51,817 bases of DNA from CAZLWA01 sp964563165 (GTDB taxonomy: Bacteria > CLD3 > SB21), in NCBI GenBank assembly GCA_964563165.1, contig CAZLWA010000002.1, positions 1 through 51,817 on the forward strand, given 5' to 3'. Made by a program: the position numbers and the translations under genes. Positions 9,098 through 17,400 of the stretch are shown here, piece after piece; the first letter of the stretch is position 1, and every line of letters begins with the position of its first letter. The notes under the pieces are model-generated. The model was not told the origin of the DNA. It searched no databases and saw nothing but the letters and a program-made list of their open reading frames with translations.

Positions 9098-9900
9098 AAA
9101 GCGAACGAGAAGATGAGTCGTGTTTCCAGCCGTTCGTGTTCAATCAAATCCAGGCCTTTGGAGGTCGCGCCTTTCCATGCGGCTATTTGCGGCAATATCG
9201 TAAGGTTCATCCAGAAATTTTGTTGATAATAAGAAAGGGTCGGACCCGCGAATAACGCTCCATGCCGCAGCCTTCCGTCTTCGATATTACCGTGGTTGCG
9301 TATTTCCAGTCCAACATTAAGTCCCTTTGTGACCGAGTGCGATATCCCGAAATCCGCTTCCACAAAGAATTCTTTTTCGGATCGGGTCTTATTTTGCTTC
9401 ACCTGTTTTTCGAATTCCACCTCACCGGCCAGATTCAGCGCCAGGGTTGTGGCGCCGATCTTCTTATCAAATATCAATTTGTTTTCCCATTCGATTTCCG
9501 TTCGGCCGATTCCGAGTTCGCCGTAAAGGGCGAATCCGAACGGATCCGCTACCGGATCGCTGATCTTCAATTTCCATTCATTGGAGAAACTCAAGCCGTT
9601 GACCGTCGCAATGACCGAATCGAGCCTGTACGCTTTCGTGGAGATATTGATATAAAACGATGTCTGAACATTTTTCGCAATCCCAAGCTCAAATTCCAGG
9701 CGCTGATCGAATGCGCGGAAAAATTCTTTTTTTCCCCAGCGGAACGTGCTCCACGGTTCGATTTCTCTTTCTCCGGGGTGCAATACGTTACTTTGGTACG
9801 TATATGAGAATATCCGGTCCTGGGCATTTGCGTGCGGTACCAGTAAGAAAAAGAATGCGGCCAAGGCTGTTTGCTTCAGGAATACTTTGAAATTCTGCAC
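9094..9900 (-). CDS. Outer-membrane beta-barrel protein of unknown function
   Basis: The 268-residue product has a clean signal peptide (basic start, hydrophobic core, cleavage after PHANA before QDR). Alternating polar and hydrophobic strands follow, ending in a barrel-like C-terminus (ETRLIFSFAL). No plug or TonB box is visible. The opening FSYTYQSN.LHPGEREIEPW resembles uncharacterised outer-membrane families seen in Bacteroidetes, possibly DUF6662; I am unsure of that name. The start is GTG at 9898-9900 after AAAGGAGG, an unusually strong ribosome site only 3 bases upstream. It is the first gene of the operon driven by the promoter at 10003-10031. Confidence 0.75.
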   Translation of the reverse strand: MQNFKVFLKQTALAAFFFLLVPHANAQDRIFSYTYQSNVLHPGEREIEPWSTFRWGKKEFFRAFDQRLEFELGIAKNVQTSFYINISTKAYRLDSVIATVNGLSFSNEWKLKISDPVADPFGFALYGELGIGRTEIEWENKLIFDKKIGATTLALNLAGEVEFEKQVKQNKTRSEKEFFVEADFGISHSVTKGLNVGLEIRNHGNIEDGRLRHGALFAGPTLSYYQQNFWMNLTILPQIAAWKGATSKGLDLIEHERLETRLIFSFAL

Positions 9901-10002
9901 GTGCCTCCTTTAAGTAATTGGGATCAACGTCAATTATGAATTAAGAAACTACGCCCATTCCCATGGCTAGTAATTGAGACGAAATCTCAATAAATGGGTA
10001 TC

Positions 10003-10031
10003 AGTATACTCAGAAAAAAAGCGAATGTCAA
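10003..10031 (-). promoter_or_regulatory. Near-consensus sigma-70 promoter of the 9900-8311 operon
   Basis: On the minus strand, TTGACA (10031-10026) and TATACT (10008-10003) are exactly 17 bases apart. Transcription should begin near 9996, giving a leader of about 95 bases with a small hairpin before the GTG start. This is the strongest promoter match I see in the window. Confidence 0.8.
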
Positions 10032-10039
10032 GAAAAAAA

Positions 10040-10055
10040 TCGAACGTTCGTTCGA
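10040..10055. promoter_or_regulatory. Perfect 16-bp dyad, likely operator
   Basis: TCGAACG-TT-CGTTCGA is a perfect 7-2-7 inverted repeat that ends 8 bases before the -35 box. The GAACG..CGTTC form is what TetR-family dimers often bind. No regulator gene is adjacent. Its position upstream of -35 would allow activation or repression. Confidence 0.55.
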
Positions 10056-10269
10056 AAAAAATAAATGCTTTCTTAATGGCGGAATTTAGCGGTACGGCCG
10101 GCACAGACCGAGACGTCACGCGGAGAGATGGGGCTATTCCTTACATGAACGAATCCGGGGTTTCACACAGTTTCGAGTTTCACCGGACGAAATGCCGGTG
10201 GAGTTCATTACCGGTGAGGCCATCCGGACTACGCGCATGTAATAAGAAAGTAGCAGCCTGCCAGGGTGA

Positions 10270-11073
10270 CTAATTTTTCTCGTGAAGTTTTCCGGCTAAA
10301 TCCAGATTCACGGCCGCAAGAATTTGCATGGTTTTCGTATCCTGCAAATACGCTACCAAAGAGGCGTTGTCCGTATTGACATCTTCCGGGAATTCAATTG
10401 TCATTTCACCCGACGGAAGGGGGGACATGGTCTTAAACGATCGTACGACGTTATCGTGCTGCAATTTTCTTCCGCCATTCTCTCCGCGCAGGACGTTCCG
10501 CACGAGCCCGCGTTCGGCCAGTGCAACATTTAATTCCGTTCCCTGAGGGATTTCGGAAATGGAATACGCGGCTTTTAACGACCGGTTGGACATGACTACA
10601 TCACTCAGTGTGATCGCAACAGGTTTTGGCTGTTTCAGCGCCGATTCAATTCTATCCACGGCCTTCGCCCGATTGGAGCCGACAAATTCCTCGCTTCCGT
10701 TGACGACCATTTGCGGGGTGTAAACGCTTCGCAGGCCCAACGCCTCGCCGTAACGGTATTGACGCCGGGAGAAGTTCTTATTACTGAAACTGTCCTTCCA
10801 GCCGATATAGTCCCAGTAATCCACATGAAACGCCAACACATAGACCGGTTGATTGGATTTGTGATACTCCGCGTACAATTCGCCAAGCAGTTTGTCCGCG
10901 GAAGGACAGCTGGAACAGCCTTCCGAAGTGAACAATTCGACCAGGGCAAAAGCTTTCGCGGCAGGTACGATCACGCGAAGAACTTCTTTTGAATCGGGCT
11001 TCATACTCAGGTAAACAGTTGAGGATATCAACAAAAGAGCAAGCGCAAATAAAACGGCATTTCGGGCCTTCAT
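10270..11073 (-). CDS. DUF1223 family secreted thioredoxin-like protein
   Basis: The 267-residue protein has an N-terminal hydrophobic anchor or signal (about 6-22). A thioredoxin-like domain follows, opening VELFTSEGCSSCPSAD, with Cys53 and Cys56 as the CXXC pair. The run VLAFHVDYWDYIGWKD and then YTPQMVVNG is characteristic of DUF1223. It should act outside the cytoplasm in a redox role, but no substrate is known for the family. ATG at 11073 follows AAGGATGAAT. It lies 75 bases after the M1 peptidase stop on the same strand, so co-transcription is possible. Confidence 0.85.
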   Translation of the reverse strand: MKARNAVLFALALLLISSTVYLSMKPDSKEVLRVIVPAAKAFALVELFTSEGCSSCPSADKLLGELYAEYHKSNQPVYVLAFHVDYWDYIGWKDSFSNKNFSRRQYRYGEALGLRSVYTPQMVVNGSEEFVGSNRAKAVDRIESALKQPKPVAITLSDVVMSNRSLKAAYSISEIPQGTELNVALAERGLVRNVLRGENGGRKLQHDNVVRSFKTMSPLPSGEMTIEFPEDVNTDNASLVAYLQDTKTMQILAAVNLDLAGKLHEKN

Positions 11074-11148
11074 ATATTCATCCTTCGGAAGTTTGTAAAC
11101 AACTGACTAAGGTAATCTAACGTGACCAGGTCTCAATTATTCCGGTAA

Positions 11149-12792
11149 TTATTTTTCTTCTACCATCGTCTTTAAATACCAATCTTTTTCATCCACCGCC
11201 GGGAGCGTAGCGGATTTAATTGTAATAGCGTTCTTACCCAGTGAACTTCGTTTTGTTCCTTCATTAGTTCGAATATCCATCGGTAAATCGAAATCAATAT
11301 TCGGAATGCGGATCTCATATTCGTCATCGCTTGTTTTACGCAGGTGAATTTCAGGCACATGGGTGGTAAAAAGAAAATCCGTGAGAAATCCTGTGTAATC
11401 CATACCGGCATTCTTGTTGATCAGGTGAATAAAGTCATCGGTCGAAACCCGGTTGCGGTACGTGTAATCGGAATCATTCGCAAACTGCCTCAACGTTTTG
11501 AAGAACACGGAATCGCCAAGGATATACCGCAGGCTATGCATCAAATAGGCCCCTTTGCTGTAAATATCGCCGGAATACGATTCACTCGTCGACGCATTGC
11601 GTTTAGGAATAATCGGTTTGTCGTTCTTGATCCGATTTTTGATCGAGCGCATGTAATTGTGATAAGCTTCCTCGCCCCCCTTTTCCAGATGGTAAAAGCT
11701 TTCCCCGTAAGTGCATATACCTTCATGAATCCAGAAATCCGCCCAATCGTTGACCGTCACTTTGTTGCCCCACCATTCATGTCCCATTTCATGAAGCATC
11801 AGCTCATCATATCTGACTCCATTCAGCGCGGCGTATTTAAAGTGATTGCCGTAAGCGTTCAGCGTCTGATGTTCCATCCCTAAATAGTCGGTTTCCACCA
11901 ATGCAAACTTTTCTTTGGCAAACGGATATTCGCCGAAATATTTTCTGTAAATTTTCAGCATATCTACTGCCATATCTAAGAGCGTATCCGCCTGGCTCCG
12001 GTCTTGCGGAAGCACATAAAACATTACGGGCATCGTATCGCCGCTGAGCGTCAGGTATTGTCTTTCAACGATATCATATTTGGCAATACTGATATTCACG
12101 CAATAATTGTTGATAGGATAGTGCGTGATCCAGTGAAATGTCCGGTAACCTGTTTTGGGAACCGTGACAGATCGCAGCAGGCCGTTTGAAGCGCAGTAAT
12201 ATGGTTCGGGGATAGTGATATTGATCGCAACGCTGTCCGGTTCGTCAGAAGGATGGTCTTTGCACGGAAACCAGATTTTTGCGCCTTCACCCTCGCATGA
12301 AACGCCGATCCAGTCATCGCCGTTTTGGTCTTTTGACCAGTTGAATCCCCCGCGCCAGGGAGGAAATTTGGCAACCAAAGGTTTTCCTCCATAGAGAATA
12401 TTCAGATCGGCGATTTCATTTTTTGCGAGCGGCCGTTGGAGATCGATCCAAAGTTTAAAGTGATCATGATTAAATTTCAGTTCAGAGTTATTAGCTGTAA
12501 CTTTCAACACTTTGAGATTATCGAGAAGGTCGAGTTCGATCTTATCCAGGTTGCCAGAAAGCGATCTCAGTTTGACACCCGCGGAACCTGAAATAGATTC
12601 CTCGCCTGAATTCACATTCAGGTCGATATTATAAAACAGCACATCATATTTCGACTGGTTTTCGGACAATACTCCACCGGAGGGATAGTCTCCGAATCCG
12701 ACATACCGATAATAGAGAAAAAGCCCGGCCAATAGCGTAATCACGACAAGGCTTCCAATTATGATGGCAGCCCATTTGAGAAATCTTCTCAT
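11149..12792 (-). CDS. M1 family zinc metallopeptidase (aminopeptidase type)
   Basis: The 547-residue protein starts with one membrane span (about 7-27), so the catalytic part is likely held in the periplasm. It has the M1 beta-sandwich followed by the exopeptidase-type motif GMEHQ at 305-309. The zinc site HEMGHEW has His334 and His338 as ligands and Glu335 as catalytic base. The third ligand, Glu357, lies in WIHEGICTYGE. The C-terminal helical domain is short, as in the compact M1 enzymes related to leukotriene A4 hydrolase. Its promoter is at 12828-12856 and the ATG follows GGAGGTGA. The substrate is unknown. Confidence 0.9.
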   Translation of the reverse strand: MRRFLKWAAIIIGSLVVITLLAGLFLYYRYVGFGDYPSGGVLSENQSKYDVLFYNIDLNVNSGEESISGSAGVKLRSLSGNLDKIELDLLDNLKVLKVTANNSELKFNHDHFKLWIDLQRPLAKNEIADLNILYGGKPLVAKFPPWRGGFNWSKDQNGDDWIGVSCEGEGAKIWFPCKDHPSDEPDSVAINITIPEPYYCASNGLLRSVTVPKTGYRTFHWITHYPINNYCVNISIAKYDIVERQYLTLSGDTMPVMFYVLPQDRSQADTLLDMAVDMLKIYRKYFGEYPFAKEKFALVETDYLGMEHQTLNAYGNHFKYAALNGVRYDELMLHEMGHEWWGNKVTVNDWADFWIHEGICTYGESFYHLEKGGEEAYHNYMRSIKNRIKNDKPIIPKRNASTSESYSGDIYSKGAYLMHSLRYILGDSVFFKTLRQFANDSDYTYRNRVSTDDFIHLINKNAGMDYTGFLTDFLFTTHVPEIHLRKTSDDEYEIRIPNIDFDLPMDIRTNEGTKRSSLGKNAITIKSATLPAVDEKDWYLKTMVEEK

Positions 12793-12827
12793 TCTTCACC
12801 TCCAAGTCGGATTAATTCTTCTTGAAA

Positions 12828-12856
12828 AATATACTACCGCATAGTATCACATACAA
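12828..12856 (-). promoter_or_regulatory. Sigma-70 promoter of the M1 peptidase gene
   Basis: TTGTAT (12856-12851) and TATATT (12833-12828), 17 bases apart, precede the ATG at 12792 by a leader of about 30 bases. Confidence 0.6.
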
Positions 12857-13017
12857 GCCTGTTTTGCTTGAAACTGTAAGAACTCGTACGACGAAAATCC
12901 CGTCAGCAACATTTTTCTCGTCACTCGTCTCAAAAACGGTACACATTAAGCTTATTATAATCATAATTTTATGTGCAATGCAATTTTTGGCATCATAATT
13001 GACGTATGTAATGTCGA

Positions 13018-13027
13018 GTCAATTGAC
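13018..13027. promoter_or_regulatory. 10-bp palindrome upstream of the lipoprotein gene
   Basis: GTCAATTGAC is a perfect palindrome, followed by TATATT at 13038-13043. It could be an operator or part of a promoter for the gene at 13074, but spacing to a -35 box is not convincing. Confidence 0.25.
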
Positions 13028-13073
13028 AGGGCTCATTATATTAGAGTCTTAACCATTAACAAAAAGGAGTATT

Positions 13074-14066
13074 ATGTTACACAAGACGAGACTCAGCAGC
13101 TTGTTCATGTTAATAAGCATGGGCATTTTCGTAGCGATGTGGGCAGGGTGCGGCGACAGTTCATCGCTGCCGGCGGACGTAGCGGACGCGGAGGCGCAGA
13201 TAACTACGGAAGACGTTGACGGATTATATGGAGTGGAAATGATGTCCGAAGATGATCCTTCAAAAGCTCTCGAAACCGCTCTTGAGAATCTGGAAAAATC
13301 CGGCGCAGCCATTCCTCCGGAAAATATTGTCGGTTACGGCCGCAGGATCACTATCAGACGCGAAAGATTCGATTTCGTCAGATCGGATGACGGCCTGTCA
13401 GCGGTCGCGACGGTATTATTTCGTATCAGGGGTCTATTCGTAATTAAGACCAAGGATACGACGACAGAGACCAGAGGTTTGATTTTCAAGCCGATCGATC
13501 AGACTATGGTACGCAAGATACATTTTATTAGGAACCTTGACACGAATGCCTTAAGCGTGGACAATGTCCACCGCAGGTGGATAGCGGACGCCGTAACTTT
13601 CGCTATTGGGAAGTCAAAGAACGGAACTCTGAGCTTGACTGGCAACGTGAGTATTATTATCAAAAGCGGCAGCGGCGGCGAAACTCAGAATTTCACGACT
13701 TCGGATCCTGTCAACTTCTATTTTTCCAAAGATAATCTTCCTTCGGCATCGGCCGGGGACACGGTCCGTGTGGAAGTTGCGATTGCAAACAGCGAGCTGT
13801 CGGATCCGCCGATCGGCTTCCTGCACCGCGGCGAACCCAGAGGACTCAAACGTGGCCGCGTGAAACATCCGTTCAATGACAGCGGAGTGAATGGTGATGC
13901 TCAGGCTGACGACGGCATCTATACGGTCGAATTTGTGGTTCAAAATGTCAATGATTTTGTCGGCTATCATGCGGGCTCCATTGACTTCTTTTCGCACAGC
14001 ACCTTGTTCGATGATACGCTTCCTTACAATGCGCTGACCATGCATTTTCCGTATCAAAAACAGTAG
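13074..14066 (+). CDS. Lipoprotein with C-terminal beta-sandwich-like domain, function unknown
   Basis: The 330-residue product has a lipoprotein signal peptide ending in the lipobox WAGC (Cys25), then an acidic linker. A middle region (about 85-210) is beta-rich and may be a small binding domain. The C-terminal part (about 215-325) has the DSGVNGDAQADDGIYTVEF loop, seen in extracytoplasmic beta-sandwich domains of the choice-of-anchor kind. No enzyme motif is visible. The ATG at 13074 follows AAGGAG at good spacing. A terminator lies 50 bases after the stop, so it is likely a single-gene transcript. Confidence 0.75.
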   Translation: MLHKTRLSSLFMLISMGIFVAMWAGCGDSSSLPADVADAEAQITTEDVDGLYGVEMMSEDDPSKALETALENLEKSGAAIPPENIVGYGRRITIRRERFDFVRSDDGLSAVATVLFRIRGLFVIKTKDTTTETRGLIFKPIDQTMVRKIHFIRNLDTNALSVDNVHRRWIADAVTFAIGKSKNGTLSLTGNVSIIIKSGSGGETQNFTTSDPVNFYFSKDNLPSASAGDTVRVEVAIANSELSDPPIGFLHRGEPRGLKRGRVKHPFNDSGVNGDAQADDGIYTVEFVVQNVNDFVGYHAGSIDFFSHSTLFDDTLPYNALTMHFPYQKQ

Positions 14067-14115
14067 GATGATCCCGGGTCTGAATGGACATGTTGTTCTT
14101 TGAATTGCAGATCAG

Positions 14116-14178
14116 ATGCGCGGCAGAGAGAAAAATACCTCCTGATGTCTCCCCTCTTTCTGTCGCGCATGCTTTTTT
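14116..14178 (+). terminator. Rho-independent terminator after the lipoprotein gene
   Basis: ATGCGCGGCAGA (14116-14127) pairs with TCTGTCGCGCAT (14159-14170) over 12 bp with one G-U pair. Two bases later comes a run of six T. The loop is about 31 bases. Confidence 0.75.
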
Positions 14179-14220
14179 GTCCCGCGTGTGTTCCCGGGGG
14201 AATTTAATTCGGAAAAAACG

Positions 14221-14538
14221 ATGAAAATGTTCTTCAAAGAAATTCGGTATTATCTGGCCGCCGCCGTCATTATTCTATGGATCATTCCGGACCGAAACAG
14301 AACGGAGCCTTTTATGCTTGAAGCGAATGCGAAAATGGGGATTCCCGGAACCTCACCCGACCGGGTAAAATCAGTGGATCGCGGAGTTGATGGAGCAAGA
14401 GAAGAAAAAGAGTTAACAACGGAACTGCAGAGTCTTTTTGAACAAGAATTCTTAACTCACGAAAGCAGAGAATCGTTAGAACAAATCCTGGAGTACATAT
14501 TTGAAACTTCCGGATGGTATTCCGAAATCAACGATTAG
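14221..14538 (+). CDS. Small single-span membrane protein of unknown function
   Basis: I start at the ATG at 14221 (MKMFFKEIRYYL, 105 residues); an in-frame GTG at 14188 lies too near the preceding terminator. One hydrophobic segment spans about 10-24. A charged tail follows, with an acidic C-terminal helix (ELQSLFEQEFLTHESRE...). The frame is clear of stops but the product matches nothing I recognise. Its stop overlaps the convergent surE stop by 4 bases. Confidence 0.5.
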   Translation: MKMFFKEIRYYLAAAVIILWIIPDRNRTEPFMLEANAKMGIPGTSPDRVKSVDRGVDGAREEKELTTELQSLFEQEFLTHESRESLEQILEYIFETSGWYSEIND

Positions 14539-15299
14539 AGGCCTATATCCCATTTTCTTAATTCCTCCAGCATCCGATGGTTAGTCATGTCAATTTGTAT
14601 CGGCGTAATGGATATTTTATTTTTTGCAATGACCACATCATCGATGTCATCTTCGGTGTCTAGATTCATTCGTTTGCCCGTCAGCCAATAATAGGCTCGT
14701 CCGCTTAAATCAAACCGCTGTTCGAAAGATTCCTCATAGCGCCCGCTTCCCTGGCGCGTGATCTCCACGCCGCGGATCGTCGACCTCGCTCCCGCAGGGA
14801 TGTTAATATTCAATAAGGTGTGCGGCGGCAGTTTTTTTTCAAGAACGCTGCGTGCGACTTTGGCCGTAAATTCCGCAGCATAGAGCATATCCGCTTTAGG
14901 GTCGAAACTTGTCAACGAGGAAGCGACCGAAGGCACACCCATAATAATGCCTTCGGTAGCCGCGGATACGGTTCCTGAATACAGCACGTTCGTTGCCGTG
15001 TTCGCCCCGTGATTTATCCCGGATACGACGATATCCGGAGGTTTATGCATTATTTTCTTTATGCCGATCTTCACGCAATCGGCGGGAGTTCCGGAGATGG
15101 CGTAGCCGTTGAATTTATCCGGCCGGCTGAATTCGATCACGCGAATGGGCTCGTTGATGGTGATCGCATGCCCGACCGCGCTGCGTTCTATATGCGGAGC
15201 CACGACCGTCACCTCGCCGATTTTCTTTAATTCCCTGTATAGTGCAAAAAGCCCGTTCGAATCAATGCCGTCGTCATTTGTCAATAAGATATGTTTCAT
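14535..15299 (-). CDS. surE: 5'/3'-nucleotidase SurE
   Basis: SurE is a metal-dependent nucleoside monophosphate phosphatase linked to stationary-phase survival. The 254 residues open with LLTNDDGIDSNG (metal ligands Asp9 and Asp10) and continue with VVAPHIERSAVGHAIT. GTPADCVKIG, then VVSGINHGAN (metal-binding Asn) and YSGTVSAATEG complete the family pattern. Length is normal. It follows accD on the same strand across a 66-base gap and may be read with it. Confidence 0.97.
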   Translation of the reverse strand: MKHILLTNDDGIDSNGLFALYRELKKIGEVTVVAPHIERSAVGHAITINEPIRVIEFSRPDKFNGYAISGTPADCVKIGIKKIMHKPPDIVVSGINHGANTATNVLYSGTVSAATEGIIMGVPSVASSLTSFDPKADMLYAAEFTAKVARSVLEKKLPPHTLLNINIPAGARSTIRGVEITRQGSGRYEESFEQRFDLSGRAYYWLTGKRMNLDTEDDIDDVVIAKNKISITPIQIDMTNHRMLEELRKWDIGL

Positions 15300-15365
15300 G
15301 GTGATTCCCTATTTAAATTGGTTTTCGTTGGTCCGCGCCGCGGCGCGGGCTTACTCCCACAAGAA

Positions 15366-16247
15366 TCATTTTATTTTGATTTTTGAGATATCGAGATCGA
15401 CATTCGAATTTTTTTCAAAGAAAGTCAATAAACGCGCCAATGTGGGTTTCAATTCTTTTCGATTCACGATCAAATCCACAAATCCGTGTTCGACTAAGAA
15501 CTCCGCCCGCTGAAATCCTTCGGGCAGATCCTTGCCCGTTGCTTCCTTGACGACCCGTGGGCCCGCAAAGCCTATGAGCGCGCCCGGTTCAGCAAGGATC
15601 ACATCCCCGAGCATCGCAAAACTGGCCGTCACGCCGCCGGTGGTCGGGTCGGTCAGAAGGGAAATAAACGGGAGCCCGGCCTCGTGCAGCCGCGCTAATT
15701 TGGAACTCGTTTTCGCCATTTGCATCAGCGATAAAGCCCCTTCCATCATGCGTGCGCCGCCGGACGCCGAAACGATGATCATGGGAAGATTGTTCTCATA
15801 AGCCAGGTCTACCGCGCGTGCAATTTTTTCTCCGACCACCGATCCCATACTGCCGCCGATAAATCCAAAATCCATCACGGCGATCGCGACAGGCCTTCCG
15901 TCGATCTTGCCGTAGCCCGTGTGAACAGCGTCTGTCAACCCCGTTTTGGAAATCGTCGTTTTTAAACGCTCGGAATATTTCTTGGTGTCCGTGAATTCTA
16001 ACGGGTCCACGGAAATCATATTCTTGTTGGTAGGTACGTACGTATCGGGGTCCAAAATGACCTGCAAATACGTGCGTGCGAAAATTCGAAAGTGATATCC
16101 GCATTTTAAACACACATTAAAATTTTCTTCCAGGTCTTTTTTATACAGGATTTCTCCGCAACGGTCGCACTTGGCCCACACATTCGGGAGCTCTTTTTTC
16201 TCGGTATCCTCGCTCAAACCGTCTTTTGTTCGCTGAAACCAATTCAT
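15366..16247 (-). CDS. accD: Acetyl-CoA carboxylase carboxyltransferase subunit beta
   Basis: AccD forms the carboxyltransferase with AccA and transfers carboxyl from biotin to acetyl-CoA, making malonyl-CoA for fatty-acid synthesis. The 293 residues include the N-terminal zinc ribbon (CDRCG at about 27-31, CLKCG at about 46-50). The crotonase-like core carries GFIGGSMGSVVGEK, SASGGARMMEG and DPTTGGVTASFA. The start ATG overlaps the rimI stop by 4 bases. Its place at the end of a tsaE-tsaB-rimI run ties fatty-acid initiation to translation genes on one transcript. Confidence 0.97.
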   Translation of the reverse strand: MNWFQRTKDGLSEDTEKKELPNVWAKCDRCGEILYKKDLEENFNVCLKCGYHFRIFARTYLQVILDPDTYVPTNKNMISVDPLEFTDTKKYSERLKTTISKTGLTDAVHTGYGKIDGRPVAIAVMDFGFIGGSMGSVVGEKIARAVDLAYENNLPMIIVSASGGARMMEGALSLMQMAKTSSKLARLHEAGLPFISLLTDPTTGGVTASFAMLGDVILAEPGALIGFAGPRVVKEATGKDLPEGFQRAEFLVEHGFVDLIVNRKELKPTLARLLTFFEKNSNVDLDISKIKIK

Positions 16248-16741
16248 GATTTTGCCCCGCGGGTTAAATCCAGGTCCATGAGTATCGCATCCTCGCTATT
16301 CATAAACCCGTCGTGGTAATAGCCTTTTCGTAATCCCACTTTTTCAAATTGAAATTTCCTGTACAACTCAATGGCGGGTTCGTTCGAGCGGCGTACCTCG
16401 AGCATGATCTTTGCGCATTTTTTTTCTAAAGCGGTTTCGATGATCTTCTTCACCAGTATCTCCGATATGCCCAGGCGCCGGAAATCCGGATGAACGGCAA
16501 TATTCGCCAAGTGACATTCATCCAGTACCACCCAAATAACCGAATACGCAATGACTTTCCGGTCAATTTCCAATACAAATTGAACAGACAGATCGGAGTT
16601 TTGAAACTCATCGAGAAAATTATTCCTGGACCACGGATTATCGAATGAGGAGCGTTCGATGGCCAATACGTCATCGAGGTCGCCGTTGGTCATAGCGCGC
16701 AGCGTGCTGTGCATGCGGATGTATACCGGGTCTGCGATCAT
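16244..16741 (-). CDS. rimI: Ribosomal protein S18 alanine N-acetyltransferase (RimI-like GNAT)
   Basis: This 165-residue GNAT acetyltransferase sits beside tsaB, where RimI is usually found. It has the FDNPWSRNNFLDEF opening, LANIAVHPDFRRLGIS (acetyl-CoA P-loop, with RRLGIS instead of the commoner R.xGxG/A) and the C-terminal LEVRRSN.PAIELYRKFQFEKVG. RimI acetylates the N-terminal Ala of S18; other GNAT targets cannot be excluded. It overlaps tsaB and accD by 4 bases at each end. Confidence 0.88.
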   Translation of the reverse strand: MIADPVYIRMHSTLRAMTNGDLDDVLAIERSSFDNPWSRNNFLDEFQNSDLSVQFVLEIDRKVIAYSVIWVVLDECHLANIAVHPDFRRLGISEILVKKIIETALEKKCAKIMLEVRRSNEPAIELYRKFQFEKVGLRKGYYHDGFMNSEDAILMDLDLTRGAKS

Positions 16742-17400
16742 CCCATAATTCCTTTGAAACTCTGAACGTAAAGAGGAACCAGCGAATCTATGGCGTCAAA
16801 TTCATTCCTTAATATCCTTTGATTTGCCATTTTTATCAAACAACTCACATCCGGGAAACCGCTTTCTTTTCCCATGATCCTGCAGAATTTTGAAATTTGG
16901 CCGGAAAATATTTCCGGAGAATCAGTTACCAGAACGGATCGAGCGTCCAGTCTTAAGATAACCTCCGCGGTTGTCAGGATCGCGTACTCAGATTTTCTTA
17001 CGCCGTGCTCATACCAACTGTAATAAAACTCATTCTTACGCGAACCCGTCGCCACATGAACGGTTTTATCGTCAGACTTTGCCTTTTCAGCGAGGACATC
17101 CAAGGTCGGGATTCCGACGACCGGTACATCCAAAGCAAAACTCAAACCTTTGGCGACGGACAGGCCGATACGTAAGCCGGTGAAAGAACCCGGGCCGAGA
17201 GAAACAGCGATCGCGCCAATTTTCTTCCTGTCAACATTCTTCTGTTTTAAGAGATCGTCTAAGAGTATTAGTATCTTTTCCGAGTGCGCATGAGGAATGT
17301 TCAGGAAATTTTGCCCGATGAATGCGACTTCCTCTTCGCGGGATTCCGCCAGGCCAACGCTGCACAGCGATGAAGAGGTGTCCAGTCCCAAAATGATCAC
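16738..17400 (-). CDS. tsaB: tRNA N6-threonylcarbamoyladenosine biosynthesis protein TsaB
   Basis: TsaB is the inactive TsaD paralogue that scaffolds the t6A complex with TsaD and TsaE. The product has the ASKHA start IILGLDTSSSLCSVGL and the family motif AVSLGPGSFTGLRIGLSVAKGL. I place the start at the GTG at 17400: it aligns the N-terminus with the usual M.ILaiDTS and makes a GTGA overlap with the tsaE stop. An ATG at 17412 would add four residues (MACI). Its own stop overlaps rimI by 4 bases. The C-terminal half is less conserved, as is normal. Confidence 0.93.
   Translation of the reverse strand: MIILGLDTSSSLCSVGLAESREEEVAFIGQNFLNIPHAHSEKILILLDDLLKQKNVDRKKIGAIAVSLGPGSFTGLRIGLSVAKGLSFALDVPVVGIPTLDVLAEKAKSDDKTVHVATGSRKNEFYYSWYEHGVRKSEYAILTTAEVILRLDARSVLVTDSPEIFSGQISKFCRIMGKESGFPDVSCLIKMANQRILRNEFDAIDSLVPLYVQSFKGIMG

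Larger units (their letters stand above)
9901..10269. other. 369-base gene-free region upstream of the beta-barrel operon
   Basis: No convincing gene lies here. The part next to the operon holds the leader, with a 7-bp hairpin (ATTGAGA/TCTCAAT, loop TTTCG, 9973-9991 on the minus strand), the promoter and the dyad. The distal part (10060-10262) is richer in GC and has short complementary runs, such as CACCGG/CCGGTG around 10182-10201 (8-base loop). It could be a structured RNA, but matches no riboswitch I know. It could also be the remains of a repeat. Confidence 0.5.

Noticed and set aside
10060..10262. Cobalamin riboswitch
   Set aside because: Only TCCGGTGAAACTC is similar; the GCCCGCAAC and B12-box parts are absent, and a strong promoter lies between this stretch and the gene.
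9974..10273. Plus-strand ORF of 99 codons between the operon promoter and DUF1223
   Set aside because: It runs through the promoter and dyad of the opposite strand, has no ribosome site, and its product is low-complexity and basic.
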